Shown: positions 23,836 through 32,573, numbered from the stretch's first letter. The stretch: DNA of 64,000 bases from DAOUJI01 sp965224415 (GCA_965224415.1 CBDCZB010000004.1:744001-808000), one strand, 5' to 3'. Program-made: numbers and translations. The notes: generated by a model from the sequence alone, not told the origin.

Positions 23836-24270
23836 ATGACCAGAGCGCTTGTGATTCACGGGGCGGGAATGAACATGCGGGGTAAGGCCCAGGTAGAAAT
23901 ATTCGGACCGGACACGCTGGAGCAAATAAACGACAAAATCCGGGGCTACGCCGGAGAACTCGGCATGGAGGTGGAGTTGTTCCACTCCAACATCGCCGGA
24001 GAGGTAGTGAACGCCCTCTACGAAGCCCACGACAACGGCGTGGACGCGGCGCTCATAAACCCCGCCGGTTACACAACAGCGGGCGGCGCCATCACCAGCG
24101 CCGTGACCCAGGTGGGCTACCCGGTAATAGAGGTGCACGCCTCCAACCCGGCCTCCAGGGGAGTCTCGTCCAGCTTTCTTCCCGTCTCCAAGGCGTGCGT
24201 CTACGGAGTGGGCGTTTATGGGTACTACCTGGCCCTGCAGGCCGCCAAACACCTGACCGGCGGGCGCTAG
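23836..24270 (+). CDS. Type II 3-dehydroquinate dehydratase-fold protein, catalytic residues altered
   Basis: The 144-residue protein follows the AroQ fold throughout: L-V-I-H-G-A-G-M-N-M near residue 5, F-H-S-N-I-A-G-E-V-V, A-L-I-N-P-A-G-Y-T, P-V-I-E-V-H-A-S-N and Y-G-Y-Y-L-A-L. Real AroQ enzymes use an Asn (P-N-L), Arg (R-R-E-P) and Tyr (Y-G-G) in the N-terminal lid, plus His in E-V-H and an Arg in F-R-R-H-S. Here the first three read Gly, Ala and Phe by my alignment and the last reads Ser; only the Glu and His of E-V-H remain. It may not be a dehydroquinase. GCGGAGGA precedes the ATG. Confidence 0.75.
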   Translation: MTRALVIHGAGMNMRGKAQVEIFGPDTLEQINDKIRGYAGELGMEVELFHSNIAGEVVNALYEAHDNGVDAALINPAGYTTAGGAITSAVTQVGYPVIEVHASNPASRGVSSSFLPVSKACVYGVGVYGYYLALQAAKHLTGGR

Positions 24271-25211
24271 TTCCTCAGAATCGAGTTCTTCACCCTGGTC
24301 CAACGTGACCGGAGCCGTTCGCTGGCGTTCAGCAGTCCTTGGAGACTCTTGTAACGCGAGGAACTGAGTTTGGAGACGCCCAGCGCCTTGGCGGCCTCCG
24401 ACGCAGCCTTGGACCCGGCGATGCTCTCGCCGGGGACCTGCGACCAAGCCTCGTCTATCTTTTCCTCTTGATCGCGTCCGATGCCATTGCCTGAAGCGTC
24501 CTGCAGCGAGGCCCCGGAGGTCGCCGTCGTCAGCTCGACAAACACGTCGCCGCCTCTTCCCCGGGAGCGGTGCACTTCGACCTGAGATGAGCCGTTGAGA
24601 AACCCGCTGAAGCTCCGGTGGCCCAGGGTTTTGTAGTCGAAGCTGGGGTCCATGCGCAGCATGGTGTTGTGCAGCTTGGCCGCAACCACCTGGCCGTGAT
24701 CGTCCAGAGACGCCTCCATCGCCCGCACCACCAACGAGTCGGTTTCTTGTTTCAGGGCCGACGTGTCGATGACGGCCTTCTTCCCGTCTGACAAGGACAG
24801 GTATCTATCGCAGGAATTCACCAACGCTCGAGACACTACGCCAATGTGACCGGCCCCTATGACCGTCTTGCCCGCCCCCCTTAGAGTGGACACCAGGGGA
24901 ACGAAGTCAGTGTCGGAAGACACAATGACATAGGTGTCCAGTCCAGGGTTCCGGTGCATCATGTCGATAGCGTCTATGGCCAGGGAAATGTCCGCCGCAT
25001 TCTTGCCTGAACCGGCGCTGCGGAAGACCTGGCGCGCTTCGATTCCCAACGACAACAGTTGGTCGCTCACGTTCTGGGCCTTGGACCAGTCTCCGTAGGC
25101 CCGTTTTACGATTATCCTTCCCACGTCGGAAAGCTGGTCGAACAGAGACTGTATCGAATTCAGCCCAACGTTTTCAAAGTCAATTAGTACGCCTATCTGG
25201 CTTTCCGCCAC
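24267..25211 (-). CDS. NYN-domain (LabA/PIN-like) protein with OST-HTH/LOTUS domain
   Basis: A 314-residue putative RNA-directed nuclease. The N-terminal NYN domain starts V-L-I-D-F-E-N-V-G-L, has the conserved D-I-S-L-A-I-D-A-I-D and V-I-V-S-S-D-T-D-F-V-P-L acidic motifs, and ends G-V-V-S-R-A-L. A LOTUS/OST-HTH-like region (about 165-225, with F-D-Y-K-T-L-G-H-R-S-F-S-G-F-L) follows. The C-terminal basic part (about 245-314) may be a second helix-turn-helix. The start is GTG with GGAGGT upstream. It converges on the dehydroquinase-like gene with a 4-bp overlap of stops. Confidence 0.85.
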   Translation of the reverse strand: MAESQIGVLIDFENVGLNSIQSLFDQLSDVGRIIVKRAYGDWSKAQNVSDQLLSLGIEARQVFRSAGSGKNAADISLAIDAIDMMHRNPGLDTYVIVSSDTDFVPLVSTLRGAGKTVIGAGHIGVVSRALVNSCDRYLSLSDGKKAVIDTSALKQETDSLVVRAMEASLDDHGQVVAAKLHNTMLRMDPSFDYKTLGHRSFSGFLNGSSQVEVHRSRGRGGDVFVELTTATSGASLQDASGNGIGRDQEEKIDEAWSQVPGESIAGSKAASEAAKALGVSKLSSSRYKSLQGLLNASERLRSRWTRVKNSILRN

Positions 25212-25298
25212 CCTATACCTCCGCCGTTAGTCTGCACTTAGCTGCCATTGAATCATATCACGAGGACCAATTGCGGACCTCTTGTGCATTAGGCCGCA

Positions 25299-25335
25299 TT
25301 GGAACCCCGACAGCCGGGATGTTATCATATATGAT
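25299..25335 (+). promoter_or_regulatory. Possible promoter and palindromic operator of the 25.4-kb operon
   Basis: TTGGAA (25299-25304) and TATCAT (25323-25328) are 18 bases apart. A perfect 12-bp palindrome ATCATATATGAT (25324-25335) overlaps the -10 box and could be an operator. It lies about 60 bases before the ATG at 25394. Confidence 0.35.
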
Positions 25336-25393
25336 GCGGCTCACCGAAAGGCCGCCGGAAACCAGAATAGCCTTTACATGCAGAAAGGAATAG

Positions 25394-26233
25394 ATGAGCA
25401 AGCTCCTCGACAGGCTTGACAGAATCAGCAAAGGACCCGTGACTCAAATGGGTTTCGGGGCGGCCGTGCGGGCCGAGAAGACCCCGCCGATGGTCTTGGT
25501 GGGCAGAATCGGCAAGGCCAAGGCGGCGTCGACCGCCTCCGCTCTATCGGAGGCGGGGTTCGACGGCGCCGTCCTGGACGGCGTCCCGGCGGACGACTCG
25601 GGGAAGGTCACCGATTCCCTGAAGGGCGTGCCCTGGGGTTTGAAGCTGGAGGAGGTCACGACCGAGCAGGTGGCGGCCTCCAGGGAGAAGGGATGCGATT
25701 TTCTCGCCTTCAGTTCCGATAAAGCCTTCCTGGAAGCGCTCTCGGACAACGACAACGACAAGGTCGACGATGAAGAGGGACGCATCCTGTGCATCAGCTC
25801 CGACATGGATGAGAGGCTCCTTCAAGTCATAGACGACCTGCCCGTCGGAGCCGTGCTGCTGTCGCTGGACTCGGTCAAGCCGCCCTTGACCATGGACAAC
25901 CTGCTCACCATAGGCTCCGTCAGGGGCTGCTTCAACAAATACCTGCTTGTCGAGCTGTCCGGAGACCTCTCGCCAGCCGAGCTCGAGGGACTGCGGGACA
26001 TCGGAGTGGACGGAATCGTGGTGGACGCAGGATCCATGTCCAAGACAGCGCTCAAGCAATGCAAGGAACGTCTGCAAGGCCTTTCGCGAAGGCAGCGCAA
26101 GCCCCAGGGCAGGGCGGGGGCTTTGCTCCCCATGGGCGGCTCCCATGCCGAAGACCACGACGATAACGACGATGACGACGACTACGAAGAGCTACGGACA
26201 GGCCGCACGGCGGGCCAACACGGAGGAGGCTAA
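25394..26233 (+). CDS. Unknown protein with acidic tail
   Basis: I do not recognise this 279-residue protein. Its core (about 30-230) alternates strands and helices: M-V-L-V-G-R-I-G-K, A-V-L-D-G-V-P-A-D, C-D-F-L-A-F-S-S-D, Y-L-L-V-E-L-S-G, D-G-I-V-V-D-A-G, which suggests a TIM-barrel-like fold. The C-terminus is basic (S-R-R-Q-R-K) and then a run of Asp/Glu. No signal or membrane segment is present. It starts with a good GAAAGGAA site and is joined to tyrA by a TAATG overlap, so it leads the aromatic-acid operon. Confidence 0.7.
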   Translation: MSKLLDRLDRISKGPVTQMGFGAAVRAEKTPPMVLVGRIGKAKAASTASALSEAGFDGAVLDGVPADDSGKVTDSLKGVPWGLKLEEVTTEQVAASREKGCDFLAFSSDKAFLEALSDNDNDKVDDEEGRILCISSDMDERLLQVIDDLPVGAVLLSLDSVKPPLTMDNLLTIGSVRGCFNKYLLVELSGDLSPAELEGLRDIGVDGIVVDAGSMSKTALKQCKERLQGLSRRQRKPQGRAGALLPMGGSHAEDHDDNDDDDDYEELRTGRTAGQHGGG

Positions 26234-27258
26234 TGTCAAGACTCGCTATCATAGGGACTGGAATGGTCGGCGCCTCCCTGGGTCTGGCCATAAAGCAGGC
26301 CAAGGTGAGGGACCTGGAGATCGTCGGCAGTGACTTGGAGCGCCGGCACGCAAACAAGGCAAAAGACATGGGAGCGGTGGACAGGGTCTCAAGCTCCCTG
26401 GTGGGCGCCGTTCACGGCGCCCAGGTTGTGGTCATAGCCACTCCAGTTATGGCTATAAAAGAGGTCATGCAAATCGTCGGGCCGTCGTTGGAACCGGGAT
26501 GCCTTGTGACGGACACGGGCAGTTCCAAGGGGATCGTGCTCGAATGGGCGGAGGAAATCCTCCCCTCAACCGTCAACTTTGTAGGAGGAGACCCCATTAT
26601 CGGCGCAGACGGCTCCGGGCCGGAGGCGGCCAGGGGCGATGTCTTCAACAACCGCCCCTATTGCATCATCCCCAGTCGAAAGGCCTCCCAGCGCCACGTT
26701 CAGACCCTCACCGACCTGATCCGCACCATCGGAGGAAAGCCCTACTACATAGACCTGGCGGAGCACGACTCCTTCGTCGGCGCCGTCGACCAGCTTCCAA
26801 CCCTGCTTGGAGTGGCCTTGGTCAGCTGCACGTCCCAGAGCCCGTCCTGGGACGACATAGCCCAGGTGGCCTCCCATCAGTACAGAGAGATGACCAAGCC
26901 TGCGGCTTTGGACCCCCAGGCCACTAGCGACTCAGTCCTCAGCAACCGTGAGGGAGTCGTGTCGTGGATTGACTCTTTCATCGGGCATCTCTATGAAGTC
27001 CGCCAAATCCTGATGGAGCATGAAGACAAAGACGCCGCCCTCAAGGACCTGTTCTATAAGGCGGCCCACGAGAGGGCCCGGTGGATGGCCGGAGCCGTCA
27101 GCCCGGAGATGCGGTTCCACGCGAACAGAGAGCGCGCCCCCTCAGCTATGGAATCTATGGGGAGAATGTTCACGGGAGACCCCTCGGCCCAAAAAAAGAT
27201 GTTTGGACGGAGCATCACCGGAGAACGCGCTTCCGACGACGACAAGCGGAGGAGGTAG
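26233..27258 (+). CDS. tyrA: Prephenate dehydrogenase
   Basis: Oxidative decarboxylation of prephenate to 4-hydroxyphenylpyruvate in tyrosine synthesis. The N-terminal Rossmann I-G-T-G-M-V-G-A-S-L-G is at residue 6; T-D-T-G-S-S-K and G-G-D-P-I-I-G-A carry the active-site Ser/Lys and substrate loop (G-S-K-G, then G-x-D-P in place of the usual G-x-H-P). The 341-residue length fits NAD-binding plus helical C-terminal domain without an ACT domain. The ATG overlaps the upstream stop by one base. It is followed six bases later by aroA. Confidence 0.9.
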   Translation: MSRLAIIGTGMVGASLGLAIKQAKVRDLEIVGSDLERRHANKAKDMGAVDRVSSSLVGAVHGAQVVVIATPVMAIKEVMQIVGPSLEPGCLVTDTGSSKGIVLEWAEEILPSTVNFVGGDPIIGADGSGPEAARGDVFNNRPYCIIPSRKASQRHVQTLTDLIRTIGGKPYYIDLAEHDSFVGAVDQLPTLLGVALVSCTSQSPSWDDIAQVASHQYREMTKPAALDPQATSDSVLSNREGVVSWIDSFIGHLYEVRQILMEHEDKDAALKDLFYKAAHERARWMAGAVSPEMRFHANRERAPSAMESMGRMFTGDPSAQKKMFGRSITGERASDDDKRRR

Positions 27259-27264
27259 AGGTCA

Positions 27265-28563
27265 TTGGCCAGGCAGGCGCTGCGTCGGCCACGGACCCTG
27301 CGTGGCGCAGTCGACATACCCGGCGACAAGTCCGTCTCCCACAGGGCGTTGATGTTCAACGCTCTTGCGAGCGGGTCCGCTACAATCGCGGGCCTTTCTT
27401 TTGGGCAGGACGTGGTTTCGACCATGGGCTGCATGAGCAGCCTCGGAGTCGAGTTCGAGTCGTCCGAGGGACAGGTCACCGTCCACGGCTCCGGAGGATT
27501 GCTCCAGGAGTCTACGGACATCTTGGACGCCGGCAACAGCGGCACTTCCATGAGGTTGCTTTCAGGGCTCCTCGCAGGCCAGCCTATCTTCTCCATACTG
27601 ACAGGGGACGGCTCCCTCAGAACGCGCCCTATGGGACGGGTCGTCACACCTTTGTCCCAAATGGGGGCGGCCATTTCGGGCAGGAACGGAAACACACTGG
27701 CCCCCCTGGCCATACGAGGGGGTTCCCTCAAGGGCATTGAATACTCAATGCCTGTGGCCAGCGGCCAGGTCAAGTCAGCAATAATCCTCGCAGCCATCTA
27801 CGCCGACGGAGAGACACTGATACACCAGCCCGCCCGGTCAAGGGACCACACCGAGCGCATGCTCAGCGCCATGGGCGCTTCCATAGAAGAAGACGGTCTC
27901 TCGATACGTGTGACGCCTGCGTCGCTTACGGCCGTGGACGTTTCCGTGCCTGGAGACATAAGCTCAGCCGCTTTCTGGCTGGCGGCAGGGGCCTGCCACC
28001 CGGACGCCAGAGTTTCCGTTCGGGGAGTGGGGATCAATCCCACCCGAAACGGCATTCTGGACGTGCTGGAGGAAATGGGCGCCGACATCGACTATTTGAA
28101 CCCACGGACAGAAGGCGGAGAGCCAGTGGCCGACCTGGTGGTGCAATCCAGTCAACTGAAGGGCGTCCACGTCGGCGGAGACACCGTCCCTCGGATGATA
28201 GACGAGTTGCCGGCTCTAGCTGTGGCGGCCTGTTTCGCTGACGGTGTAACGCGCATCACCGACGCCGAGGAGCTAAGGCACAAGGAGTCGGACAGGATCG
28301 CCACGATGGTCCGGGAGTTGTCGCGTCTTGGAGCGCGAATAGAGGAGCTTCCCGACGGCATGGTGATTCACGGCACGGGAAAACTGACCGGAGCGCCCTG
28401 CCAAAGCTACAACGACCACAGAATTGCCATGTCTCTGGCCGTTGCGGGGATGTTGGCCGACGGTGAGACGACCATAGACGGTTCCGAGTCTACAGGCGTT
28501 TCGTACCCGCAGTTTTGGGACCACCTCTCCTCCCTGGGAGATATTCCGGCGGAGGCGGGATGA
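27265..28563 (+). CDS. aroA: 3-phosphoshikimate 1-carboxyvinyltransferase (EPSP synthase)
   Basis: It joins shikimate 3-phosphate and phosphoenolpyruvate to give EPSP. Signature segments: G-D-K-S-V-S-H-R-A-L-M-F-N-A-L-A, then D-A-G-N-S-G-T-S-M-R-L-L-S-G-L, and E-E-L-R-H-K-E-S-D-R-I. Length 432 is normal. It starts with TTG at 27265, supported by GGAGGT eleven bases upstream. The stop overlaps the gmk start (ATGA). The loop L-A-G-Q-P-I-F-S after the second motif would need alignment to class I or II glyphosate-sensitivity types. Confidence 0.94.
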   Translation: MARQALRRPRTLRGAVDIPGDKSVSHRALMFNALASGSATIAGLSFGQDVVSTMGCMSSLGVEFESSEGQVTVHGSGGLLQESTDILDAGNSGTSMRLLSGLLAGQPIFSILTGDGSLRTRPMGRVVTPLSQMGAAISGRNGNTLAPLAIRGGSLKGIEYSMPVASGQVKSAIILAAIYADGETLIHQPARSRDHTERMLSAMGASIEEDGLSIRVTPASLTAVDVSVPGDISSAAFWLAAGACHPDARVSVRGVGINPTRNGILDVLEEMGADIDYLNPRTEGGEPVADLVVQSSQLKGVHVGGDTVPRMIDELPALAVAACFADGVTRITDAEELRHKESDRIATMVRELSRLGARIEELPDGMVIHGTGKLTGAPCQSYNDHRIAMSLAVAGMLADGETTIDGSESTGVSYPQFWDHLSSLGDIPAEAG

Positions 28564-29186
28564 CCCACAAGGTCGACTCCGGTGGCGAATCTTCCGCCCC
28601 GCCCCTGTTGATAGTGCTGTCCGGCCCTTCCGGCGTAGGAAAAGACGCTGCGCTTCACCAGCTCCAGAGGATGCAACGCCCGTGGCATTTCGCCGCAACA
28701 GCCACCACAAGGTCTATGCGCCCGGGCGAGGAGCAGGGAGAGCCGTACGTATTCCTGGACGCCGACTCCTTTGCCGAGCACGTAAAATCCGGAGAGCTCC
28801 TGGAATACGCCCAAGTCTACGGTAACTGGTACGGGGTGCCCAAGGGTCCAGTGAGGGACGCCCTGGCCAATGGCCTCGATGTCATAGTCAAAGTGGACGT
28901 GCAGGGCGCCGCCACCATTCGGAAGATAGCTCCGCAGGCTGTGTCTATCTTCATGGTCCCCGCTTCTCTGGACGAACTTAAGTCCCGCCTCAGACACCGG
29001 GCCACCGAGACTGAGGCCGACATGGACCTGCGGACCGCCATCGTCGAGGAAGAGATGGAGCAAATGGCCTCCTTTGATTACAAGGTCGTAAACAAGGACG
29101 GGGGGTTGTCTGAAGCCGTCGCTGTCATCGACGCCATCATAACCGCCGAAAAACGCCGAATCCCGCCCCGCCGGGTGTCGATATAG
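28560..29186 (+). CDS. gmk: Guanylate kinase
   Basis: Phosphorylates GMP to GDP. Visible are the P-loop L-S-G-P-S-G-V-G-K-D-A, the GMP-binding T-T-R-S-M-R-P-G-E, and G-E-L-L-E-Y-A-Q-V-Y-G-N-W-Y-G-V-P. The length of 208 is normal. The base after the P-loop lysine codes Asp rather than the usual Ser/Thr; this is seen in the sequence and is unusual, though it may be a lineage trait. The ATG overlaps the aroA stop, and a further ABC transporter pair and lipA follow closely. Confidence 0.92.
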   Translation: MTHKVDSGGESSAPPLLIVLSGPSGVGKDAALHQLQRMQRPWHFAATATTRSMRPGEEQGEPYVFLDADSFAEHVKSGELLEYAQVYGNWYGVPKGPVRDALANGLDVIVKVDVQGAATIRKIAPQAVSIFMVPASLDELKSRLRHRATETEADMDLRTAIVEEEMEQMASFDYKVVNKDGGLSEAVAVIDAIITAEKRRIPPRRVSI

Positions 29187-29207
29187 TGGCCGGACGGACG
29201 CCCGACA

Positions 29208-30128
29208 GTGAATGACCTGGCCGTGGTCGTTCGGGGGCTGTACAAGTCCTACGGTTCGGTGGCGGCTGTCCGAGGAATAGACTTGGAAGTGTCCCGGGGC
29301 CAGGTCTTTGCTTTCCTGGGGCCTAACGGCGCCGGCAAGACCACTACCGTCGAGATACTGGAAGGGCACAGGCGGAGAGACTCCGGGGAAGTCACTGTGC
29401 TAGGGTACGACCCTGCCGACAGCGATAAGGACTTCTTAAGTCGAATCGGAATAGTTTTGCAGACAACCAGCGTGGAACCCTACCTGACCGTAAAGGAAAC
29501 TCTGGAGGTTTTTGGCGGCTACTATCCTCATCCTCGGCCAGTGGACGAGACCCTGGAGCTAGTGGGCCTGGTTGAACACAAGAACACCAAGGCCGGAAAG
29601 CTATCCGGCGGATTGCAGAGGAGGCTGGACGTAGCCATCGGGCTGATTGGGGACCCGGAACTGCTTTTTCTGGATGAGCCAACAACCGGCTTCGACCCCG
29701 TGGCGCGTCGGGAAGCCTGGGCAATGATCAGGAACCTGCGTTCGCTGGACAAGACGGTTTTCTTGACGACCCACTACCTGGACGAGGCGGAGAACCTGGC
29801 GGACAAGGTTGCGATCATAGTCCAGGGCCAGATAGCCGCCCAGGGGTCTCCCCAAGACTTGACCAGCATCGGAAAAGCCACCGCCATATCCTTCCGACCG
29901 CCGCCCGAATCGCCTCCGCTCCCCGATGAATTCGGCGCTATCGCGGCCCCAACCGATGGACTGGTGAGCATACGAACGTCCACTCCCACGGCTACACTCC
30001 ACCGCCTGACCGGATGGGCCATTGCCCAAGATGTGGAATTGGAAGACCTGACCGTCTCCCGCCCGTCGCTGGAGGACGTGTACCTGGAGCTTGTTCCGGG
30101 CATGGACGCAGAGAAGAGCACGGAATGA
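29208..30128 (+). CDS. ABC transporter ATP-binding protein (drug/ABC-2 type)
   Basis: The nucleotide-binding subunit of an ABC-2 exporter, 306 residues. Walker A is F-L-G-P-N-G-A-G-K-T-T-T, the signature is K-L-S-G-G-L-Q-R-R-L-D-V-A, Walker B is L-L-F-L-D-E-P-T-T-G-F-D, and the H-loop is T-T-H-Y-L-D-E-A. The C-terminal 80 residues form the extra domain seen in daunorubicin-type pumps. It begins at GTG 29208, 21 bases after gmk. Its stop overlaps the permease start (ATGA). Confidence 0.93.
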   Translation: MNDLAVVVRGLYKSYGSVAAVRGIDLEVSRGQVFAFLGPNGAGKTTTVEILEGHRRRDSGEVTVLGYDPADSDKDFLSRIGIVLQTTSVEPYLTVKETLEVFGGYYPHPRPVDETLELVGLVEHKNTKAGKLSGGLQRRLDVAIGLIGDPELLFLDEPTTGFDPVARREAWAMIRNLRSLDKTVFLTTHYLDEAENLADKVAIIVQGQIAAQGSPQDLTSIGKATAISFRPPPESPPLPDEFGAIAAPTDGLVSIRTSTPTATLHRLTGWAIAQDVELEDLTVSRPSLEDVYLELVPGMDAEKSTE

Positions 30129-30898
30129 ACTCCTTCGTGCTCGCGCTAAGGGAGGTGCGATATCAGAACCGGGCCTTCTGGCGCAACCCTCCCGCCGCCT
30201 TCTTCACGGTGGCCTTCCCGCTGATGTTCCTAGTGATTTTCAACCTCATATTCGGCAGCCGCGAGTTCACTGTTCCGGGCGGAACAACCACCACGTCAAC
30301 TTTCTATGTCCCCAGCATCGCGGCTCTGTCGGTCATCAGCGCGTGCTACACCTACATCGCCATAGGCATTTCTTTCTCAAGAGACCTGGGACTTCTGAAA
30401 CGCACTCGAGGCACCCCGCTGCCCAGTTGGGCATTCATGTTCGGCCGGTTCGCCCACGCTTGTCTCATCGCATTGCTGCTTGTGGCTCTGGTGACAGGAT
30501 TCGGAGTTCTCTTCTACGGAGTGGATGTGCCCACCAACACCATGCCTGCCTTCATCGTCACGGTGGCGGTTGGTGCAGCCGTATTCTCCATCCTTGGCTT
30601 GGCCATCACCGGGGCCGTTCCCAACGCCGACGCGTCTCCGGCGGTGGTCAACGGCACGATCCTGCCCTTGATGTTCATATCCGACATATTCATTCCCATG
30701 GACAACGCCCCGGACTGGTTGGGCATGTTCGCCAACATATTTCCCGTAAGGCACTTTTCCCTGGCGCTCCAGACGGCCTTCAACCCCTTTGAAACCGGGG
30801 CCGGGTTTGAGTGGGTCCACCTGGGCATAATGGGCGCATGGGGTGTCGTAGGGCTTATACTGGCCATACGATTCTTTAGCTGGGAGCCTCGCAGATGA
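30125..30898 (+). CDS. ABC-2 type transporter permease
   Basis: The membrane partner of the preceding ATPase, 257 residues with about six helices. It begins N-S-F-V-L-A-L-R-E-V-R-Y-Q-N-R-A-F-W-R-N and has the family's L-K-R-T-R-G-T-P-L segment after helix 2 and F-I-P-M-D-N-A-P near helix 5. The ATG at 30125 overlaps the ATPase stop; an open frame extends 37 codons further upstream but lies inside the ATPase gene. Its own stop overlaps lipA's start (ATGA). The cargo is unknown. Confidence 0.9.
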   Translation: MNSFVLALREVRYQNRAFWRNPPAAFFTVAFPLMFLVIFNLIFGSREFTVPGGTTTTSTFYVPSIAALSVISACYTYIAIGISFSRDLGLLKRTRGTPLPSWAFMFGRFAHACLIALLLVALVTGFGVLFYGVDVPTNTMPAFIVTVAVGAAVFSILGLAITGAVPNADASPAVVNGTILPLMFISDIFIPMDNAPDWLGMFANIFPVRHFSLALQTAFNPFETGAGFEWVHLGIMGAWGVVGLILAIRFFSWEPRR

Positions 30899-31848
30899 CG
30901 GGCGCACCCCATTCGACCGACCTGCCTCTCCACACGTCGGACTCCGGGCGGGGAAACCCGCCCCGGCGTCTGCCGCCGTGGATGAAGGTCCGAATGCCAG
31001 GCGGGCCGGAATACATACGGCTCAAGAACCTGCTCCGGGAGTCGGAACTGCACACGGTGTGCGAGGAGGCCCGTTGCCCCAACATCGGCGAGTGCTGGGA
31101 AAGGCGCTCCGCCACCTTCATGATACTGGGCGATATTTGCACGCGGCGGTGCCACTACTGCGCCGTGACAACCGGAAGACCCACCGGGCTGGACATGGCA
31201 GAACCAGACCGCCTCTCCAGGACCGTCCAGAAAATGGGGCTGCGGTATTGCGTCATAACTTCCGTGAACCGGGACGACTTGCCTGACGGCGGTTCCCTTA
31301 TATTCGCTATGTGCATCAGGAAGATACGCAAGCTGGCGCCCGAATGCAGGGTCGAGACGCTAATCCCCGACTACAACGGCTCACTGCCCGCCCTCAAAAC
31401 CACGGTGGAGGCGCGTCCGGCAGTCCTGAACCACAACATCGAATCGGCTCGCCGCATTTTCCCTAAAGTCCGACCCAAGGGCGACTACCGCCGTTCGATA
31501 GACCTGCTGGCCCGGGTGAAGGACCTGGACCCGAACATGCCCACCAAATCGGGCATCATAGTCGGCATGGGTGAAGAATGGGACGAGGTTACAGAAACCA
31601 TGGCGGACCTGAGGTCCGTCGGATGCGACTTGCTCACCATCGGCCAATACCTCCGCCCGTCGAAAAACCACGTTGCAATCCATCGCTTTTACACACCTGA
31701 AGAGTTCGACAAACTTCGAGTGTTGGGCGAGGCTATGGGGTTCAAGCACGTGGCTTCAGGCCCCCTGGTACGCAGCTCCTACCACGCCGACGACCAGCAC
31801 GATGCGGCGTCCGCTCTACTGGGCCTGAGCAACCCCGCCGCTGGATAA
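30895..31848 (+). CDS. lipA: Lipoyl synthase
   Basis: A radical-SAM enzyme that inserts two sulfurs into octanoyl groups on 2-oxoacid dehydrogenases and GcvH. It carries both iron-sulfur cluster motifs: C-E-E-A-R-C-P-N-I-G-E-C for the auxiliary cluster and the radical-SAM C-T-R-R-C-H-Y-C. C-terminal conserved R-S-S-Y-H-A-D supplies a serine ligand to the auxiliary cluster. Length 317 is slightly above usual because of a 40-residue N-terminal lead. It is translationally coupled to the ABC permease, an odd partnership, and no lipB is seen nearby. Confidence 0.94.
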   Translation: MTGAPHSTDLPLHTSDSGRGNPPRRLPPWMKVRMPGGPEYIRLKNLLRESELHTVCEEARCPNIGECWERRSATFMILGDICTRRCHYCAVTTGRPTGLDMAEPDRLSRTVQKMGLRYCVITSVNRDDLPDGGSLIFAMCIRKIRKLAPECRVETLIPDYNGSLPALKTTVEARPAVLNHNIESARRIFPKVRPKGDYRRSIDLLARVKDLDPNMPTKSGIIVGMGEEWDEVTETMADLRSVGCDLLTIGQYLRPSKNHVAIHRFYTPEEFDKLRVLGEAMGFKHVASGPLVRSSYHADDQHDAASALLGLSNPAAG

Positions 31849-31907
31849 AACCGTCAGCCGTCGCCGTGTTTTTGTTTCCCGGCAAGAACCACATCCGCAG
31901 GTGGTCG

Positions 31908-32573
31908 TTATGTCAACAGATCGACCAAATCACTGATTTGGGGGAAAGTATAGTCAGGGTTCTCGGCCAACAACTTTTCAGCAGCCAAGCTTCCCCATAA
32001 CGCGGCGCCGCTGGCGGCTCCAAGGCTGTCGGCGCATCTCACGTCTACCCAACTGTCCCCAACGTATAACGTCTGGTGCGGCAAAATGCTTAGCCCGGAG
32101 CACACCATTCCCAGCCCTTGGGGATCAGGTTTGTTTGGCCTGCCGTCTTCCATAAACAAGCCTGTATCGAACAAGCCTTCAACTTCCGATCTGTTCAACT
32201 CCGGAGCGCCGTACTCCTTCCGTTTGTCCGACAATAGACCAAGTGATAAACCGGATTCCTTAAGGGCCTGCAACGCCGCCGCCGCTCCGTCATATAACTT
32301 GGACATCCTCGCGACGTTCCGATCGTAAAACTCGATGTAAACCCTGACAGCCTCGATCGTGCCTATTGGCAACAAACTCTCCAGATGTTCAAAGAAGGGC
32401 ATCGAGTAGTAACGGTCGACGATTAGGTCTTCCGGAGGAACGGGCTGTTTGGTAGACCGGGCCGCGTGGGCCACAGCCTTCAGGTGCAACGCCCAGCCGT
32501 TCAGCAAGGTCTGGTCCCAGTCGAACACTACAAGCCTGACATTGGCCGGCGAAACCGGATTAGGAGGAGACAT
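31908..32573 (-). CDS. HAD-superfamily hydrolase
   Basis: A 221-residue HAD phosphatase. Motif I is V-V-F-D-W-D-Q-T-L-L-N-G, in which Trp replaces the usual Met/Leu and Gln replaces Gly after the second Asp. Motif II is L-G-L-L-S-D-K-R, the Lys lies in R-P-N-K-P-D-P, and motif IV is Y-V-G-D-S-W-V-D. TATAAT at 32587-32582 lies eleven bases before the ATG, so the transcript may be nearly leaderless. The substrate is unknown. It is convergent with lipA and divergent from the next plus-strand gene. Confidence 0.85.
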   Translation of the reverse strand: MSPPNPVSPANVRLVVFDWDQTLLNGWALHLKAVAHAARSTKQPVPPEDLIVDRYYSMPFFEHLESLLPIGTIEAVRVYIEFYDRNVARMSKLYDGAAAALQALKESGLSLGLLSDKRKEYGAPELNRSEVEGLFDTGLFMEDGRPNKPDPQGLGMVCSGLSILPHQTLYVGDSWVDVRCADSLGAASGAALWGSLAAEKLLAENPDYTFPQISDLVDLLT

